Source of the DNA: Armigeres subalbatus
Lineage: Eukaryota > Arthropoda > Insecta > Diptera > Culicidae
Direction of reading: 5' to 3'
DNA: 64,000 nucleotides
NCBI RefSeq assembly: GCF_024139115.2
Contig: NC_085139.1
Span: 101,790,158-101,854,157, forward strand
In this document: positions 24,200-36,399 of the stretch, piece by piece
Layout of the letters: each line of letters starts with the position of its first letter
How positions within the stretch are numbered: position 1 is the stretch's first letter
The notes under the pieces: model-generated
The model's input: only the letters and a program-made list of their open reading frames with translations
Databases searched by the model: none
Told to the model about the DNA's origin: nothing
Program-made: the position numbers and the translations under genes

Positions 24200-27100
24200 A
24201 TTTCAAATTCCTCAACGTAATGCAGTTCATATTTCTGAATAGAATTCAGTTCCGATTCCTGAACGGAATCCAGTTCGAATTCCTGAACGGAACAGTTCGG
24301 ATTCCTGAACGGAATCCTGTTTGGATTCCACAATAGTATCCAGTTCGGAATTATGAAAGGAAACCAGTTCAAATTTTTAAACGGAATCCAGTACAAATTC
24401 TTCAACGGAATCTATTTCGGATTCCTTAGCGTAATGCACTTCATATTTCTGAATGGAATTCAGCTTGAATTCCTGAACGGAATCCAGTTTGGATTCCTGG
24501 ACGGAATCCAGTTTGGATTCCTGGACGGAATCCAGTTAGGATTCCTGGTCGGAATCCAATTTAGATTCCTGAATGAAATCTAGTTTGGATTCCTGAACGG
24601 AATCCGGTTTGAGTTCTGAAAGGAATCCAGTTAGGATTCCTTCAGATCATATTTCTCGGATCCCTGAACGGAATCCAGTTTAAATTCCTGAATGAAATCC
24701 AGTTTGGACTCCTGAATGAAATCCAGTTTCGATTCCTCAACAAAATCCAGTTTGAATTCTTGAACCGAATCCAGTTTGGATTCTTGAACCGAATCCAGTT
24801 TGGATTCCTGAACGGAATCTACTTTGAATTCCTGTACGGAATCCAGTTTGGATTCCTGAATGGAATCCAGTTTGGATTCCTGTTCGGAATCCAGTTTGGA
24901 TTCCTGTTCGGAATCCAGTTTGAATTCCTGAACGGAATCCAGTTTGGATTCCTGAACGGAATCCAGTTTGGATTCCTGAACAGAATCCAGTTTGGATTCC
25001 TGAACAGAATCCAGTTTGGATTCCTGAACGGAATCCAGTTTGGATTCCTGAACGGAATCCAGTTCGGATTACTGTACGGAATCTATTTTGAAATCCTGAA
25101 TGGAATCCAGTTTGAAATCCTGAATGGAATCCAGTTTGGATTCCTAAACGGAATCTAAATTGGATTCCTAAACGGAATCCTGTTTGGATTCCTAAAAGGA
25201 ATCCTGTTTGGATTCATCAACGGAATCCAGTTTGGATTCTTGAACGGAAGCTAGTTTGGATTCCTGAACGGAATCCAGTTTGCATTCCTAAACGGAATCC
25301 AGTTTGGATTCCTGAACGGAATCCAGTTTGGATTCCTGAACGGAATTCAGTTTGGATTCCTGAACGGAATCCAGTTTGGATTCCTGAACGGAATCCAGTT
25401 CGGATTCCTGAACGAAATTCAGAAATGCTGACCAGAATCCAGTTTGGATTCCTGAACGGAATCGAATTTGGATTCCTGAACGGAATCGAATTTGGATTCC
25501 TGAACGGAATCCAGTTTGGATTCCTGAACGGAATCCAGTTTGGATTCCTGAACGGAATCCAGTTTGGATCCCTGAACGGAATCCAGTTTGGATTCCTGAA
25601 CGGAATCCAGTTTGGATTCCTGAACGGAATCCAGTTTGGATCCCTGAACGGAATCCAGTTTGGATTCCTGACCGGAATACAGTTCGGATTACTGTACGGA
25701 ATCCATTTTGAAATCCTGAATGGAATCCAGTTTGAAATCCTGAATGGAATCCAGTTTGGATTCCTAAACGGAATCTAGATTGGATTCCTAAACGGAATCC
25801 TGTTTGGATTCATCAACGGAATCCAGTTTGGATTCTTGAACGGAAGAAATTTTGGATTCCTGAACGGAATCCAGTTTGGATTCCTGAACGGAATCCAGTT
25901 CGGATTCCTGAACGAAATTCAGAAATGCTGACCAGAATCCAGTTTGGATCCCTGAATGGGATCCAGTTTGGGTTCCTGAATGGAATCCAGTTTGAATTCT
26001 TGAATAGAATCCAGTTTTAATTGCTGAATTGAATCAAGTTTGGATTCCTGAACGGAATCCAGTTCGGATTCCTGAACGGAATCCAGTTCGGATTCCTGAA
26101 CGGAATCCAGTTCGGATTCCTGAACGGAATCCAGTTCGAATTCCTGAACGGAATCCAGTTCGGATTCCTGAACGGAATCCAGTTCGGATTCCTGAACGGA
26201 ATCCAGTTCGGATTCCTGAACGGAATCCAGTTCGGATTCCTGAACGGAATCCAGTTCGGATTCCTGAACGGAATCCAGTTCGGATTCCTGAACGGAATCC
26301 AGTTCGGATTCCTGAACGGAATCCAGTTCGGATCCCTGAACGGAATCCAGTTCGGATTCCTGAACGGAATCCAGTTCGGATTCCTGAACGGAATCCAGTT
26401 CGGATTCCTGAACGGAATCCAGTTCGGATTCCTGAACGGAATCCAGTTCGGATTCCTGAACGGAATCCAGTTCGGATTCCTGAACGGAATCCAGTTTGGA
26501 TTCCTGAACGGAATCCAGTTTGGATTCCTGAACGGAATCCAGTTCGGATTCCTGAACGGAATCCAGTTCGGATTCCTGAACGGAATCCAGTTCGGATTCC
26601 TGAACGGAATCCAGTTCGGATTCCTGAACGGAATCCAGTTCGGATTCCTGAACGGAATCCAGTTCGGATTCCTGAACGGAATCCAGTTCGGATTCGTGAA
26701 CGGAATCCAGTTCGGATTTCTAAAAGGAATCCAGTTCGAATTACTAAACGGAATCTAGTTCGGATTCCTTAAAGGAATCCAGTTCGGATTCCTGAACGGA
26801 ATCCAGTTCGGATTCCTGAACGGAATCCAGTTCGGATTCCTGAACGGAATCCAGTTTGGATTCTTGAACGGAATCCAGTTCGGATTCCTGAACGGAATCC
26901 AGTTCGGATTCCTGAACGGAATCCAGTTCGGATTCCTGAACGGAATCCAGTTCGGATTCCTGAACGGAATCCAGTTCGGATTCCTGAACGGAATCCAGTT
27001 CGGATTCCTTAACGGAATCCAGTTCGGATACCTGAACGGAATCCAGTTCGGATTCCTTAACGGAATCCAGCTCGGATTCCTGAACGGAATCCAGTTCGGA

Positions 27101-30100
27101 TTCCTGAACGGAATCCAGTTCGGATTCCTGAACGGAATCCAGTTCGGACTCCTGAACGGAATCCAGATTGGATTCCTGAACGGAATCCAGTTTGGATTTC
27201 TAAACGGAATCCTGTTTGGCTTCCTTAACGGAATCCAGTTCGATTGCTTAAAGGAATCCAGTTCGGATTGCCTAAAGGAATCCAGTTGGGATTCCTTAAC
27301 GGAATCCAGTTGGGATTCCTTAACGGAATCCAGTTGGGATTCCTGAAAGGAATCCAGTTCGGATTCCTGAACGGAATCCAGTTCGGATTCCTGAACGGAA
27401 TCCAGTTCGGATTCCTGAACGGAATCCAGTTCGGATTCCTGAACGGAATCCAGTTTGGATTCTTGAACGGAATCCAGTTCGGATTCCTGAACGGAATCCA
27501 GTTCGGATTCCTGAACGGAATCCAGTTCGGATTCCTGAACGGAATCCAGTTCGGATTCCTGAACGGAATCCAGTTCGGATACCTGAACGGAATCCAGTTC
27601 GGATTCCTTAACGGAATCCAGTTCGGATTCCTGAACGGAATCCAGTTCGGATTCCTTAACGGAATCCAGTTCGGATTCCTGAACGGAATCCAGTTCGGAT
27701 TCCTTAACGGAATCCAGCTCGGATTCCTGAACGGAATCCAGTTCGGATTCCTGAACGGAATCCAGTTCGGATTCCTGAACGGAATCCAGTTCGGATTCCT
27801 GAACGGAATCCAGTTCGGACTCCTGAACGGAATCCAGATTGGATTCCTGAACGGAATCCAGTTTGGATTTCTAAACGGAATCCTGTTTGGATTCCTTAAC
27901 GGAATCCAGTTCGGATTGCTTAAAGGAATCCAGTTCGGATTGCCTAAAGGAATCCAGTTGGGATTCCTTAAAGGAATCCAGTTCGGATTCCTTAAAGGAA
28001 TCCAGTTCGGATTCCTTAAAGGAATCCAGTTCGGATTCCTGAACGGAATCCAGTTCGGATTCCTGAACGGAATCCAGTTCGGATTCCTGAACGGAATCCA
28101 GTTCGGATTCCTTAAAGGAATCCAGTTCGGATTCCTGAACGGAATCCAGTTCGGATTCCTGAACGGAATCCAGTTCGGATTCCTGAACGGAATCCAGTTT
28201 GGATTCCTGAACGGAATCCAGTTTGGATTCCTGAACGGAATCCAGTTCGGATTCCTGAACGGAATCCAGTTCGGATTCCTGAACGGAATCCAGTTCGGAT
28301 TCCTGAACGGAATCCAGTTCGGATTCCTGAACGGAATCCAGTTCGGATTCCTGAACGGAATCCAGTTCGGATTCCTGAACGGAATCCAGTTCGGATTCCT
28401 GAACGGAATCCAGTTCAGATTCCTGAACGGAATCCAGTTCGGATTCCTGAACGGAATCCAGTTCGGATTCCTGAACGGAATCCAGTTCGGATTCCTGAAC
28501 GGAAACCAGTTCGGATTCCTGAACGGAATCCAGTTCGGATTCCTGAACGGAATCCAGTTCGGATTCCTGAACGGAATCCAGTTCGGATTCCTGAACGGAA
28601 TCCAGTTTGGATTCCTGAACGGAATCCAGTTTGGATTCCTGAACGGAATCCAGTTCGGATTCCTGACCGGAATCCAGTTCGGATTCCTTAACGGAATCCA
28701 GTTCGGATTCCTGAACGGAATCCAGTTCGGATTCCTTAACGGAATCCAGCTCGGATTCCTGAACGGAATCCAGTTCGGATTCCTGAACGGAATCCAGTTC
28801 GGATTCCTGAACGGAATCCAGTTCGGACTCCTGAACGGAATCCAGATTGGATTCCTGAACGGAATCCAGATTGGATTCCTGAACGGAATCCAGTTTGGAT
28901 TTCTAAACGGAATCCTGTTTGGATTCCTTAACGGAAACCAGTTCGGATTGCTTAAAGGAATCCAGTTCGGATTGCCTAAAGGAATCCAGTTGGGATTGCT
29001 TAAAGGAATCCAGTTCGGATTGCCTAAAGGAATCCAGTTGGGATTCCTTAAAGGAATCCAGTTCGGATTCCTTAAAGGAATCCAGTTCGGATTCCTGAAC
29101 GGAATCCAGTTCGGATTCCTGAACGGAATCCAGTTCGGATTCCTGAACGGAATCCAGTTCGGATTCCTGAACGGAATCCAGTTCGGATTCCTGAACGGAA
29201 TCCAGTTTGGATTCTTGAACGGAATCCAGTTAGGATTCCTTAACGGAATCCAGTTCGGATTCCTGAACGGAATCCAGTTCGGATTCCTGAACGGAATCCA
29301 GTTCGGATTCCTGAACGGAATCCAGTTCGGATTCCTGAACGAAATCCAGTTCGGATTCCTTAACGGAATTCAGTTCGGATTCCTTAACGGAATCCAGCTC
29401 GGATTCCTGAACGGAATCCAGTTCGGATTCCTGAACGGAATCCAGTTCGGATTCCTGAACGGAATCCAGTTCGGATTCCTGAACGGAATCCAGTTCGGAC
29501 TCCTGAACGGAATCTAGTTCGGACTCCTGAACGGAATCCAGATTGGATTCCTGAACGGAATCCAGTTTGGATTTCTAAACGGAATGCAGTTTGGATTCTT
29601 TAACGGAATCCAGTTTGGATTCCTTAACGGAAACCAGTTTGGATTCCTTAACGGAATCCAGTTTGGATTCCTTAACGGAATCCAGTTTGGATTCCTGACC
29701 GGAATCCAGTTTGGATTCCTTAACGGAATCCAGTTTGGATTCCTTAACGGAATGCAGTTTGGATTCCTTAACGGAATCCAATTTAAATTCCTTAACGGAA
29801 TCCAGTTTGGATTTCTGAACGGAATCCGGTTTGGATATCTGAACGGAATCCGGTTTGGATATCTGAACGGAATCCGGTTTGGATATCTGAACGGAATCCG
29901 GTTTGGATATCTGAACGGAATCCGGTTTGGATTCCTGATTGGAATCCGGTTTGGATTCCTGAACGGAATCCAGTTTGGATTCCTGAACGGAATCCAGTTT
30001 GGATTCCTGAACGGAATCCAGTTTGGATTCCTGAACGGAATCCAGTTTGGATTCCTGAACGGAATCCAGTTTGGATTCCTGAACGGAATCCAGTTTGGAT

Positions 30101-31265
30101 TCCTGAACGGAATCCAGTTTGAAATCCTGAACGGAATCCGGTTTGGATTTCTCAACAAAATCCGGTTTGGATTTCTCAACGGAATCCAGTTTGGATTCCT
30201 CAACGGAATCCGGTTTGGATTCCCCAACGGAAGCCGGTTTGGATTCCTGAACGAAATCCAGTTTGGATTCCTGAACGGAATCCAGATCGGATTCCTGAAC
30301 GGAATCCAGATCGGATTCCTGAACGGAATCCAGATCGGATTCCTGAACGGAATCCAATTCGGATTCCTGAACGGAATCCAGTTTGGATTCCTTAACGGAA
30401 TCCAGTTTGGATTCCTTAACGGAATCCAGTTTGGATTCCTTAACGGAATCCAGTTTGGATTCCTTAACGGAATCCAGTTTGGATTCCTTAACGGAATCCA
30501 GTTTGGATTCCTTAACGGAATCTAGTTTGGATTTCTGAACGAAATCCGGTTTGGATTCCTGAACGGAATCCGGTTTGGATTCCTGAACGGAATCCGGTTT
30601 GGATTCCTGAACGGAATCCGGTTTGGATTCCTGAACGGAATCCGGTTTGGATTCCTGAACGGAATCCGGTTTGGATTCCTGAACGGAATCCGGTTTGGAT
30701 TCCTGAACGGAATCCGGTTTGGATTCCTGAACGGAATCCAGTTTGGATTCCTGAACGGAATCCAGTTTGGATTCCTGAACGGAATCCAGTTTGGATTCCT
30801 GAACGGAATCCAGTTTGGATTCCTGAACGGAATCCGGTTTGGATTCCTGAACGGAATCCGGTTTGGATTCCTGAACGGAATCCGGTTTGGATTCCTGAAC
30901 GGAATCCGGTTTGGATTTCTCAACGGAATCCGGTTTGGATTCTTCAATGGAATCTGGTTTGGATTCCCAACGGAATCCGGTTTGGATTCCTGAACGGAAT
31001 ATAGTTTGGATTCCTAAACGGAATCCAGTTAGAAATCCTGAACAGAATCCGGTTTGGATTTCTCATTAAAATCCGGTTTGGATTCCTCAACGGAATCCAG
31101 TTTGGATTCCTCAACGGAATCCGGTTTGGATTCCCCAACGGAAGCCGGTTTGGATTCCTTAAGGGAATCTAGCACGGATTCCTGAATAATATCTACTTCG
31201 GATTCCGGATTCGGAATTTAGTTCGGATTTCTGAACAAAGTATAGTTTGGATTCCTAAAAGGACT
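24200..31265. repeat. minisatellite B, 24 bp period, ~290 units
   Basis: The unit is GGATTCCTGAACGGAATCC plus AGTTC (or AGTTT). GGATTCC and GGAATCC are exact inverted half-sites around TGAAC. Subzones differ by CAGTTTGG versus CAGTTCGG and by CCGG-containing CCGGTTTGG units (29810-29960, 30540-31150). A period of 24 equals eight codons, so frames stay open for long stretches on both strands: 26029-26772, 27244-29517 (757 codons) and 29584-30525 on plus; 29514-30227, 29575-30357 and 30522-30947 on minus. The translations are pure octapeptides such as GIQFGFLN. These are consequences of the repeat, not recognised proteins. The left edge is decayed (24200-24760), the centre homogeneous, the right edge decayed again. 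Confidence 0.97.
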
Positions 31266-31941
31266 TCCGAAAATACATACATCTTTCGTATTTTGGAAAA
31301 AGATTTTTTTTGCAATTTCCTAATTTTCTTTTCAAACGAACTAGTCGGAACCTTGAACGGAATTCCTTTTAGTCACGTGAAAAAACCTTTCTCGGAATTC
31401 GACATAAAATCCTATGCAAGTTTCTAATGGATCCTGGATTGCCAGGCCTACTGCTAGTCAAGGCCATAGTATCGCTTGTTTACCCCCTAAATCAACGAAA
31501 AAAACGCAGTCTTCTAACGAACAATAAACACTGTTTGACAAGCGCCACCTGTTGTGAGCCAAAATTTTATGAAACCGAAACGGAAAAATCTCGCTGCGCC
31601 AAGTGCAAAATTGCCAACCTACTGAAGCAGAACAAGTTGAGCGCGGTCGGGGCGCAGACTGCGGATCATTATTATTCCGCGATTCGAGAACAACAGGAAA
31701 TAACGCAAGACAACGCAGACAGCGCCGCAAATCCACGTGGTTTTCGTCGCCGTCGTCGCGGTTGCTTCGTTTTTGTTTGTCGGTTGTCCATCATTCGCCG
31801 CAAACTGCGTGATGACGGACGCAAGAAAACAGAGAAAACAAAAATGCGAGATTCGGATTCCGGTTGGACAGGATTTAAAACTTTGGTGTTTTTTTTCGCT
31901 GTTCTAAAAACCGAATCGCGCACATCAAATCGTCATAATTA
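31266..31941. other. unique spacer with a 171-codon ORF of unknown status
   Basis: The plus frame 31427-31942 has a CCEPKFYE...RCAKCK cysteine grouping and a basic GFRRRRRG segment, but no signal or family I recognise. Opposite-strand frames of 83-92 codons overlap it. Its stop lies at the edge of a MITE. I do not call it a gene. Confidence 0.3.
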
Positions 31942-32072
31942 GGGCGATGACATACTGACGCGTCGAGCGATGCGGAACGCGTCCAAGCACTCCTAAAGCA
32001 GAATATCAGCAAGAGAAATTATTTTGTCTTGGACGCGTTCGCGCACGCACACGCGTAAGTATGTCATCGGCC
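31942..32072. mobile_element. palindromic MITE, 131 bp, TTA duplication
   Basis: The left end GGGCGATGACATACTGACGC and the right end (inward: GGCCGATGACATACTTACGC) are inverted copies, and the pairing continues through AACGCGTCCAAG. TTA lies at 31939-31941 and 32073-32075. A GGGC tip and a 3 bp TTA duplication point to PIF/Harbinger-type mobilisation (inference). Confidence 0.8.
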
Positions 32073-32075
32073 TTA

Positions 32076-35000
32076 GGGGAAATCGCTAAGGTTAATCCGT
32101 CCCACTGTGTGAGTGCATTCGATCAAAATTTTGTTGCTTTGCTGTCTGTCGATGTCATCCCTCCCTCCATCGCAGCGCGGTGCTGCCGCACCGCAACCTC
32201 AAATGCATGGCTCTTGAGAAAAAAAAGGGTACTTGATATCGATGTGTGCGAGTGTGTAATCATTTTTAATGGTTGGATTTTGTTTATATTATTATTTGAG
32301 CGCCTACTGCGATGATTATTCGGCGAAGGCGATTGGGATTTTTGGATAACAACTGAGATGGTAGGGATGGCATAAATAAATAAAAAAAAATTGTGATCAA
32401 TGCAAACGTTTTGTTAGCAAATCAAGAAGAAATTGTCAAAATAACGTATCCTCATAAACAATTTTTTATTGCCCACCAAAAACTTATTGTCCGAGACATA
32501 AATTGGTTCAAAAATAGAGTATAACGATAGAGCCAAATTATGTTTACTTCAGTTCATCTTAAAATCTGGTTAGACAGCCATCATGGGCATTTTCAAATAA
32601 AATTAGGATTCAAACGAAAAACCTTTCAAACGCTCATAGCACGTTATCGCGCAACCCCTAATCAAATATTTAATATTCAAAAACTTACACGACATCCCTA
32701 CTATTAGGAGGTGTGAGACGCAGGGTCTTCTGCATGTTTGGTGGGTTGTTGTGCCTATGCTGTTGCACAAAAACGAATATAAAATGCTGGAAAAGGGCGA
32801 CTAAATTGCATCGTTTTGGAAGTGTTGACTCTTCCTTGCGTTGTTTTCGTTCTTCCTGCGTGGGCCGTGAATTACTTATTCAATTTTGAGATCTTTTTTG
32901 TGCAACGCTGCAGAAGTAGGTAATTTGCGAATCTTGGACAAACAACAATAAATTTGTGCATGCTTGCGTTTAAGTTTTTTTCTTCTGCGGCATAGAATCC
33001 GCGATGTGTAATAAGGCACATAGGAAAGTACTAACCATTCACATCATAAAAACGATGGAGATGGGACAAAGGCAAAAAATAACGAGTTTTAAAAAGCTGA
33101 ACGAATGGCTTTTAAATTTAAATTTGAAAAAAAGAAAATAATTATTAAAAGCGAAGCGGAGTTTTGCGAAATGGATAAAGTTCCACAGTCCATCGTGTCG
33201 TTATGATAAATGAGCAAAAATAACTTCTTTTCCTCTACTGTTCTCAGAAGCGAGAAGCGTCAGAGCTCGAATGAGCAAAAACTTACACAAATTTGCCGGT
33301 TCTCGGTTCCTTGCTGACGTTGGATTACAATACTTCCCCGAAAGGGTATGCTGGAAACTTCCTGAAGTGGCTGCTGTTGGGGACACCTTGCGCTCGATAA
33401 TTAATTATCCCGGCTTGCCTCACAACTTAGTTGTTGCACCTGGTCTGCACTATCTGCTTTCTACCAACAAACTTGAAACTATTGCACACTATTCAGCGGA
33501 AAAATCGCCTCACTTCCAGAGCCAAAATTCACTTTCGATGAACCCCCTTTCGATTATCGGAACAATGACCAAGTCACTCGCGCACACCCGATTGGTCGGC
33601 GTTGGTTCTCCGGTCGGAGCAGCACTTCCGTCGTAGCGCACCGCAAACTGCAAGCGAAACCGACCCGAGCAAACAACTCTGATCAGCGAAATCCGAGTGC
33701 TAAAATCCGGCGGAATCAGCGGAAAAGTAAAACTAGCGAATAATATTTTATTGGTAAACTGCTGCGAATTCGCGGTGATGCGAGGATAGGAGAGAACACT
33801 AAAAAATATCGAGAGCTGCCGAACTGAGTAGCGAACAAACCACGCGCGTGTGTACCGACTGGGAAAAGTTTTTACCGAAACTAAAAAACTGCGACGGCTG
33901 ATGAGTTGAGCAGCGATGATGACGACCGGCCGACCCTCCGACGAGACCGAAACCACCGACGACAAAATATCTTTGAATGTGTGTCGCCAAGCCGCGTGTG
34001 TATCCATCCGATGTGTCATCTGCACATCACACACAACCGGACTTCGTTGTTCTCTTGGCACGATCAGCACCCCCTTCACCAAGCATCGTGTTGTTGCATC
34101 GTGCTTCAATCGCACACACATTTGCAAAAATTGGTCTCGGAAATCACAAACACGATAAAATCCAATCACGCACACATGTTTGGCTCGATATTGACGGCTG
34201 ACTCTGCTGCCGAATATTCATCATCGCCGGCGTGCGGCGGCTCTATTCAGCGCAAAACAAAGAAAACCAGCCGCCGTCGACTGTGCGCGCACACCATCAA
34301 AGCAAACACATGTGCGCGGCTGGAATTGATGATCGTCGGCAGAACCGACGGGACCGCGTGTTGAATGGAGGCGGACAATCATCGTCATCGCGCGCGACGA
34401 AAGATGATCGTCATCGTCATCGGGTGGGAAAGGAAAGGGTGTAGAACCGTGTGCGCAGCTCCTGGCGCAGGGAGTCCGCGTGCGACCTCATAATACCGCT
34501 GTTACTGAGGCTGACAGTTTGGATAAGCGACCTAAGTGCAACAGTGGAACGAAACCAGGAAAATTGTTGGCTAAAAGCTTTGATGCTGAATATAATTTTT
34601 GGTTCTAATCCCTATGCTACGTTTAGACAGGGCAATTGAATTGAACAAATCGCTCGCATTGAATATCTAAACATCTAACTCAGTTAAATGAAAAAAGAAT
34701 CGAACATGTTCAACTTTTTGGGAAGTCAATTTAATCAAACTTAGTGTAGTTCAGTTTGCTTGCATGTTAAAACGTAGAATTACAGACCATAGATGGCCGG
34801 AATGAAATTATGACTTGATGCTCGCCGATTGACACGCTGAGGTGCGAATCAATAAACACACGCTGAAGGCCTTTACCCCAACCCCACATTCCCCTGCTTC
34901 TCCCATTAAAAACGCAAACAAATGCTTGTTTTTCTCCTGAGTTATTTAAATGAGACGAAGGTGAATATTTGTTGCATTTGAGCAACCGGTTAACTCCTGG

Positions 35001-35613
35001 TTGGTGCGAATAGAATCGATTTGGTTGTTAAACTGAAGCCAAAATTTTCTATTGTGCCGGAGCCAAACATTGAAGATTGCGGTTATGTTCGTTTCAGATC
35101 CTATAATGAGAAGTATTGTTATTATTTGAAAAAATAAAAATAAACTTAGTTTGAAGTTTGTATTTTTTTAACAAATATTTTCACATTATATTTCGAGTGG
35201 AAAATTAGTAGGAATGCATTTCAATTGCACTCGTCACGAAATTTCACGAGGTTCAACATCTGATTGGAACAGGAATGCATGTGAACCATCGTAAAGTCAT
35301 GTAGAGTCTCGCGCATTTGTGCGCCCTCATGGAGCATCAAAAGAGACATTCGAAGAGCGGGAAATGTTTGACAGCCAAGTAACTGCAAAATAATTTTGCT
35401 TATGGGATGGATTTCAAAATATCCCTCTACTCGCTTGAGAGCAGAAAAACGGCTCTATCCGCAGCACCCAGGTTAACTCCATTGAAAATTACACACACAC
35501 AAATAAACTTTTCTCAACATCATGATAATACCAAAACAATGATTTAGAACATGGGTTCCCAAACTGTGGGTCGCGAGATATAAAACATGAGTGATACTCT
35601 GAGATGTCCTACA
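32076..35613. other. repeat-poor region, possible promoter/5'-UTR zone, no gene assigned
   Basis: 32076-33190 is AT-rich without features beyond a lone TATAAAAT at 32778-32785. 33510-34450 is CpG-bearing, with many overlapping frames on both strands (longest 221 codons, 33510-34175 minus), a composition common in long insect 5' leaders. None of the frames has a recognisable domain, and no confident splice pattern is visible. 34450-35540 is again plain AT-rich DNA. 35545-35585 holds a short AGGTTCCCAAACT-like hAT-tip relic (GGGTTCCCAAACTGTGGGTC). Confidence 0.4.
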
Positions 35614-35968
35614 CAGTTGACAAAAAAATCTCCTCTTTTATTTTTCACAATTTTTAACAACCAAATAAAATTTATTCAGTTGGTTGCACTCAATAGATGG
35701 ATATTTGAGTTTTTGAATTGTACCTTCAATCTGACAAAATGGTGCACGCCAAATACACGCGGGCACGTGCACAGCAAATACACCGGCGTGTATTACACGC
35801 CCGTGTATTTACTGTGCGCGCGCCCGCGTGGCTTTGGCGTGTATTATTTTGACATATCGAAGTGACATTTAGAAAACTCAAATATCCATCTATTAGTTGC
35901 ACTCACTGAATGAATTTCATTTGATTGTTAAAAATTGTGAAAAATAAGAGCAGATTTTTTACCAACTG
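35614..35968. mobile_element. long palindromic MITE, 355 bp
   Basis: Nearly the whole element folds on itself around about 35791. CAGTTGACAAAAAAATCTCC at the left pairs with the inverted right end (CAGTTGGTAAAAAATCTGCT), and the pairing continues through TTTTTCACAATTTTTAACAA and ATAGATGGATATTTGAGTTT. The apex is rich in CACGCC/GGCGTG and ACACGC motifs. No target duplication was clear. Confidence 0.8.
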
Positions 35969-36099
35969 TTATCCATGATTTTCTTTTTCGAGAGGCCTTC
36001 TTTTGTTATCCAAGATTTTAGCAAATACAATGAAGTTCCAATTTCTTTAAAAAAAATCATAAGGGTTGTGTACAAGACACGACCGCCCGACGTAAACTA

Positions 36100-36300
36100 C
36101 GTAAAACAGTTTGGTGAAATGAAGAATCTAGTGCCAGTGCAAGAATACATGTTTGCAGCAGCTCTCTACAATACGCGCTCGTTATTCTGCTACGAACGGC
36201 AACGTAATTCTGCTATGTCGTCGTACTTCGAACAAATTCGTCTCGCCTCAATCTTCCTATGTTTAAAATAGTGTCCATGAGAAGAATCGCAATAATGCAT
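36100..36300. mobile_element. foldback-family left-arm fragment
   Basis: GAATACATGTTTGCAGCAGC, then ACGCGCTCGTTATTCTGCTAC, then TCGTCTCGCCTCAATCTTCC follow the same order as the left arm of the foldback copy that starts near 36400. No matching right arm is adjacent. Confidence 0.55.
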
Positions 36301-36399
36301 ATTTCGAATCACTAACGACCACACGACCCACGCCATAGGCTGGAATAATAGAACCAAATAAGAATCTTGAAAGAATTAAACTTGACTGCCACTGAAGCC

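Noticed and set aside
24353..30947. Many long ORFs in the 24 bp array as protein-coding genes
   Set aside because: They are pure translations of the tandem unit, present in several frames and both strands, with no independent coding signal.
31427..31942. 171-codon plus ORF as a gene
   Set aside because: Suggestive cysteine and arginine clusters only; opposite frames are also open, and the stop lies at a MITE edge.
33510..34175. 221-codon minus-strand ORF as a gene
   Set aside because: No domain, signal or splice context; other frames on the plus strand are similarly open in this CpG-bearing zone.
35545..35585. Separate hAT element at the GGGTTCCCAAACTGTGG motif
   Set aside because: Only one tip-like motif, with no partner end or duplication.
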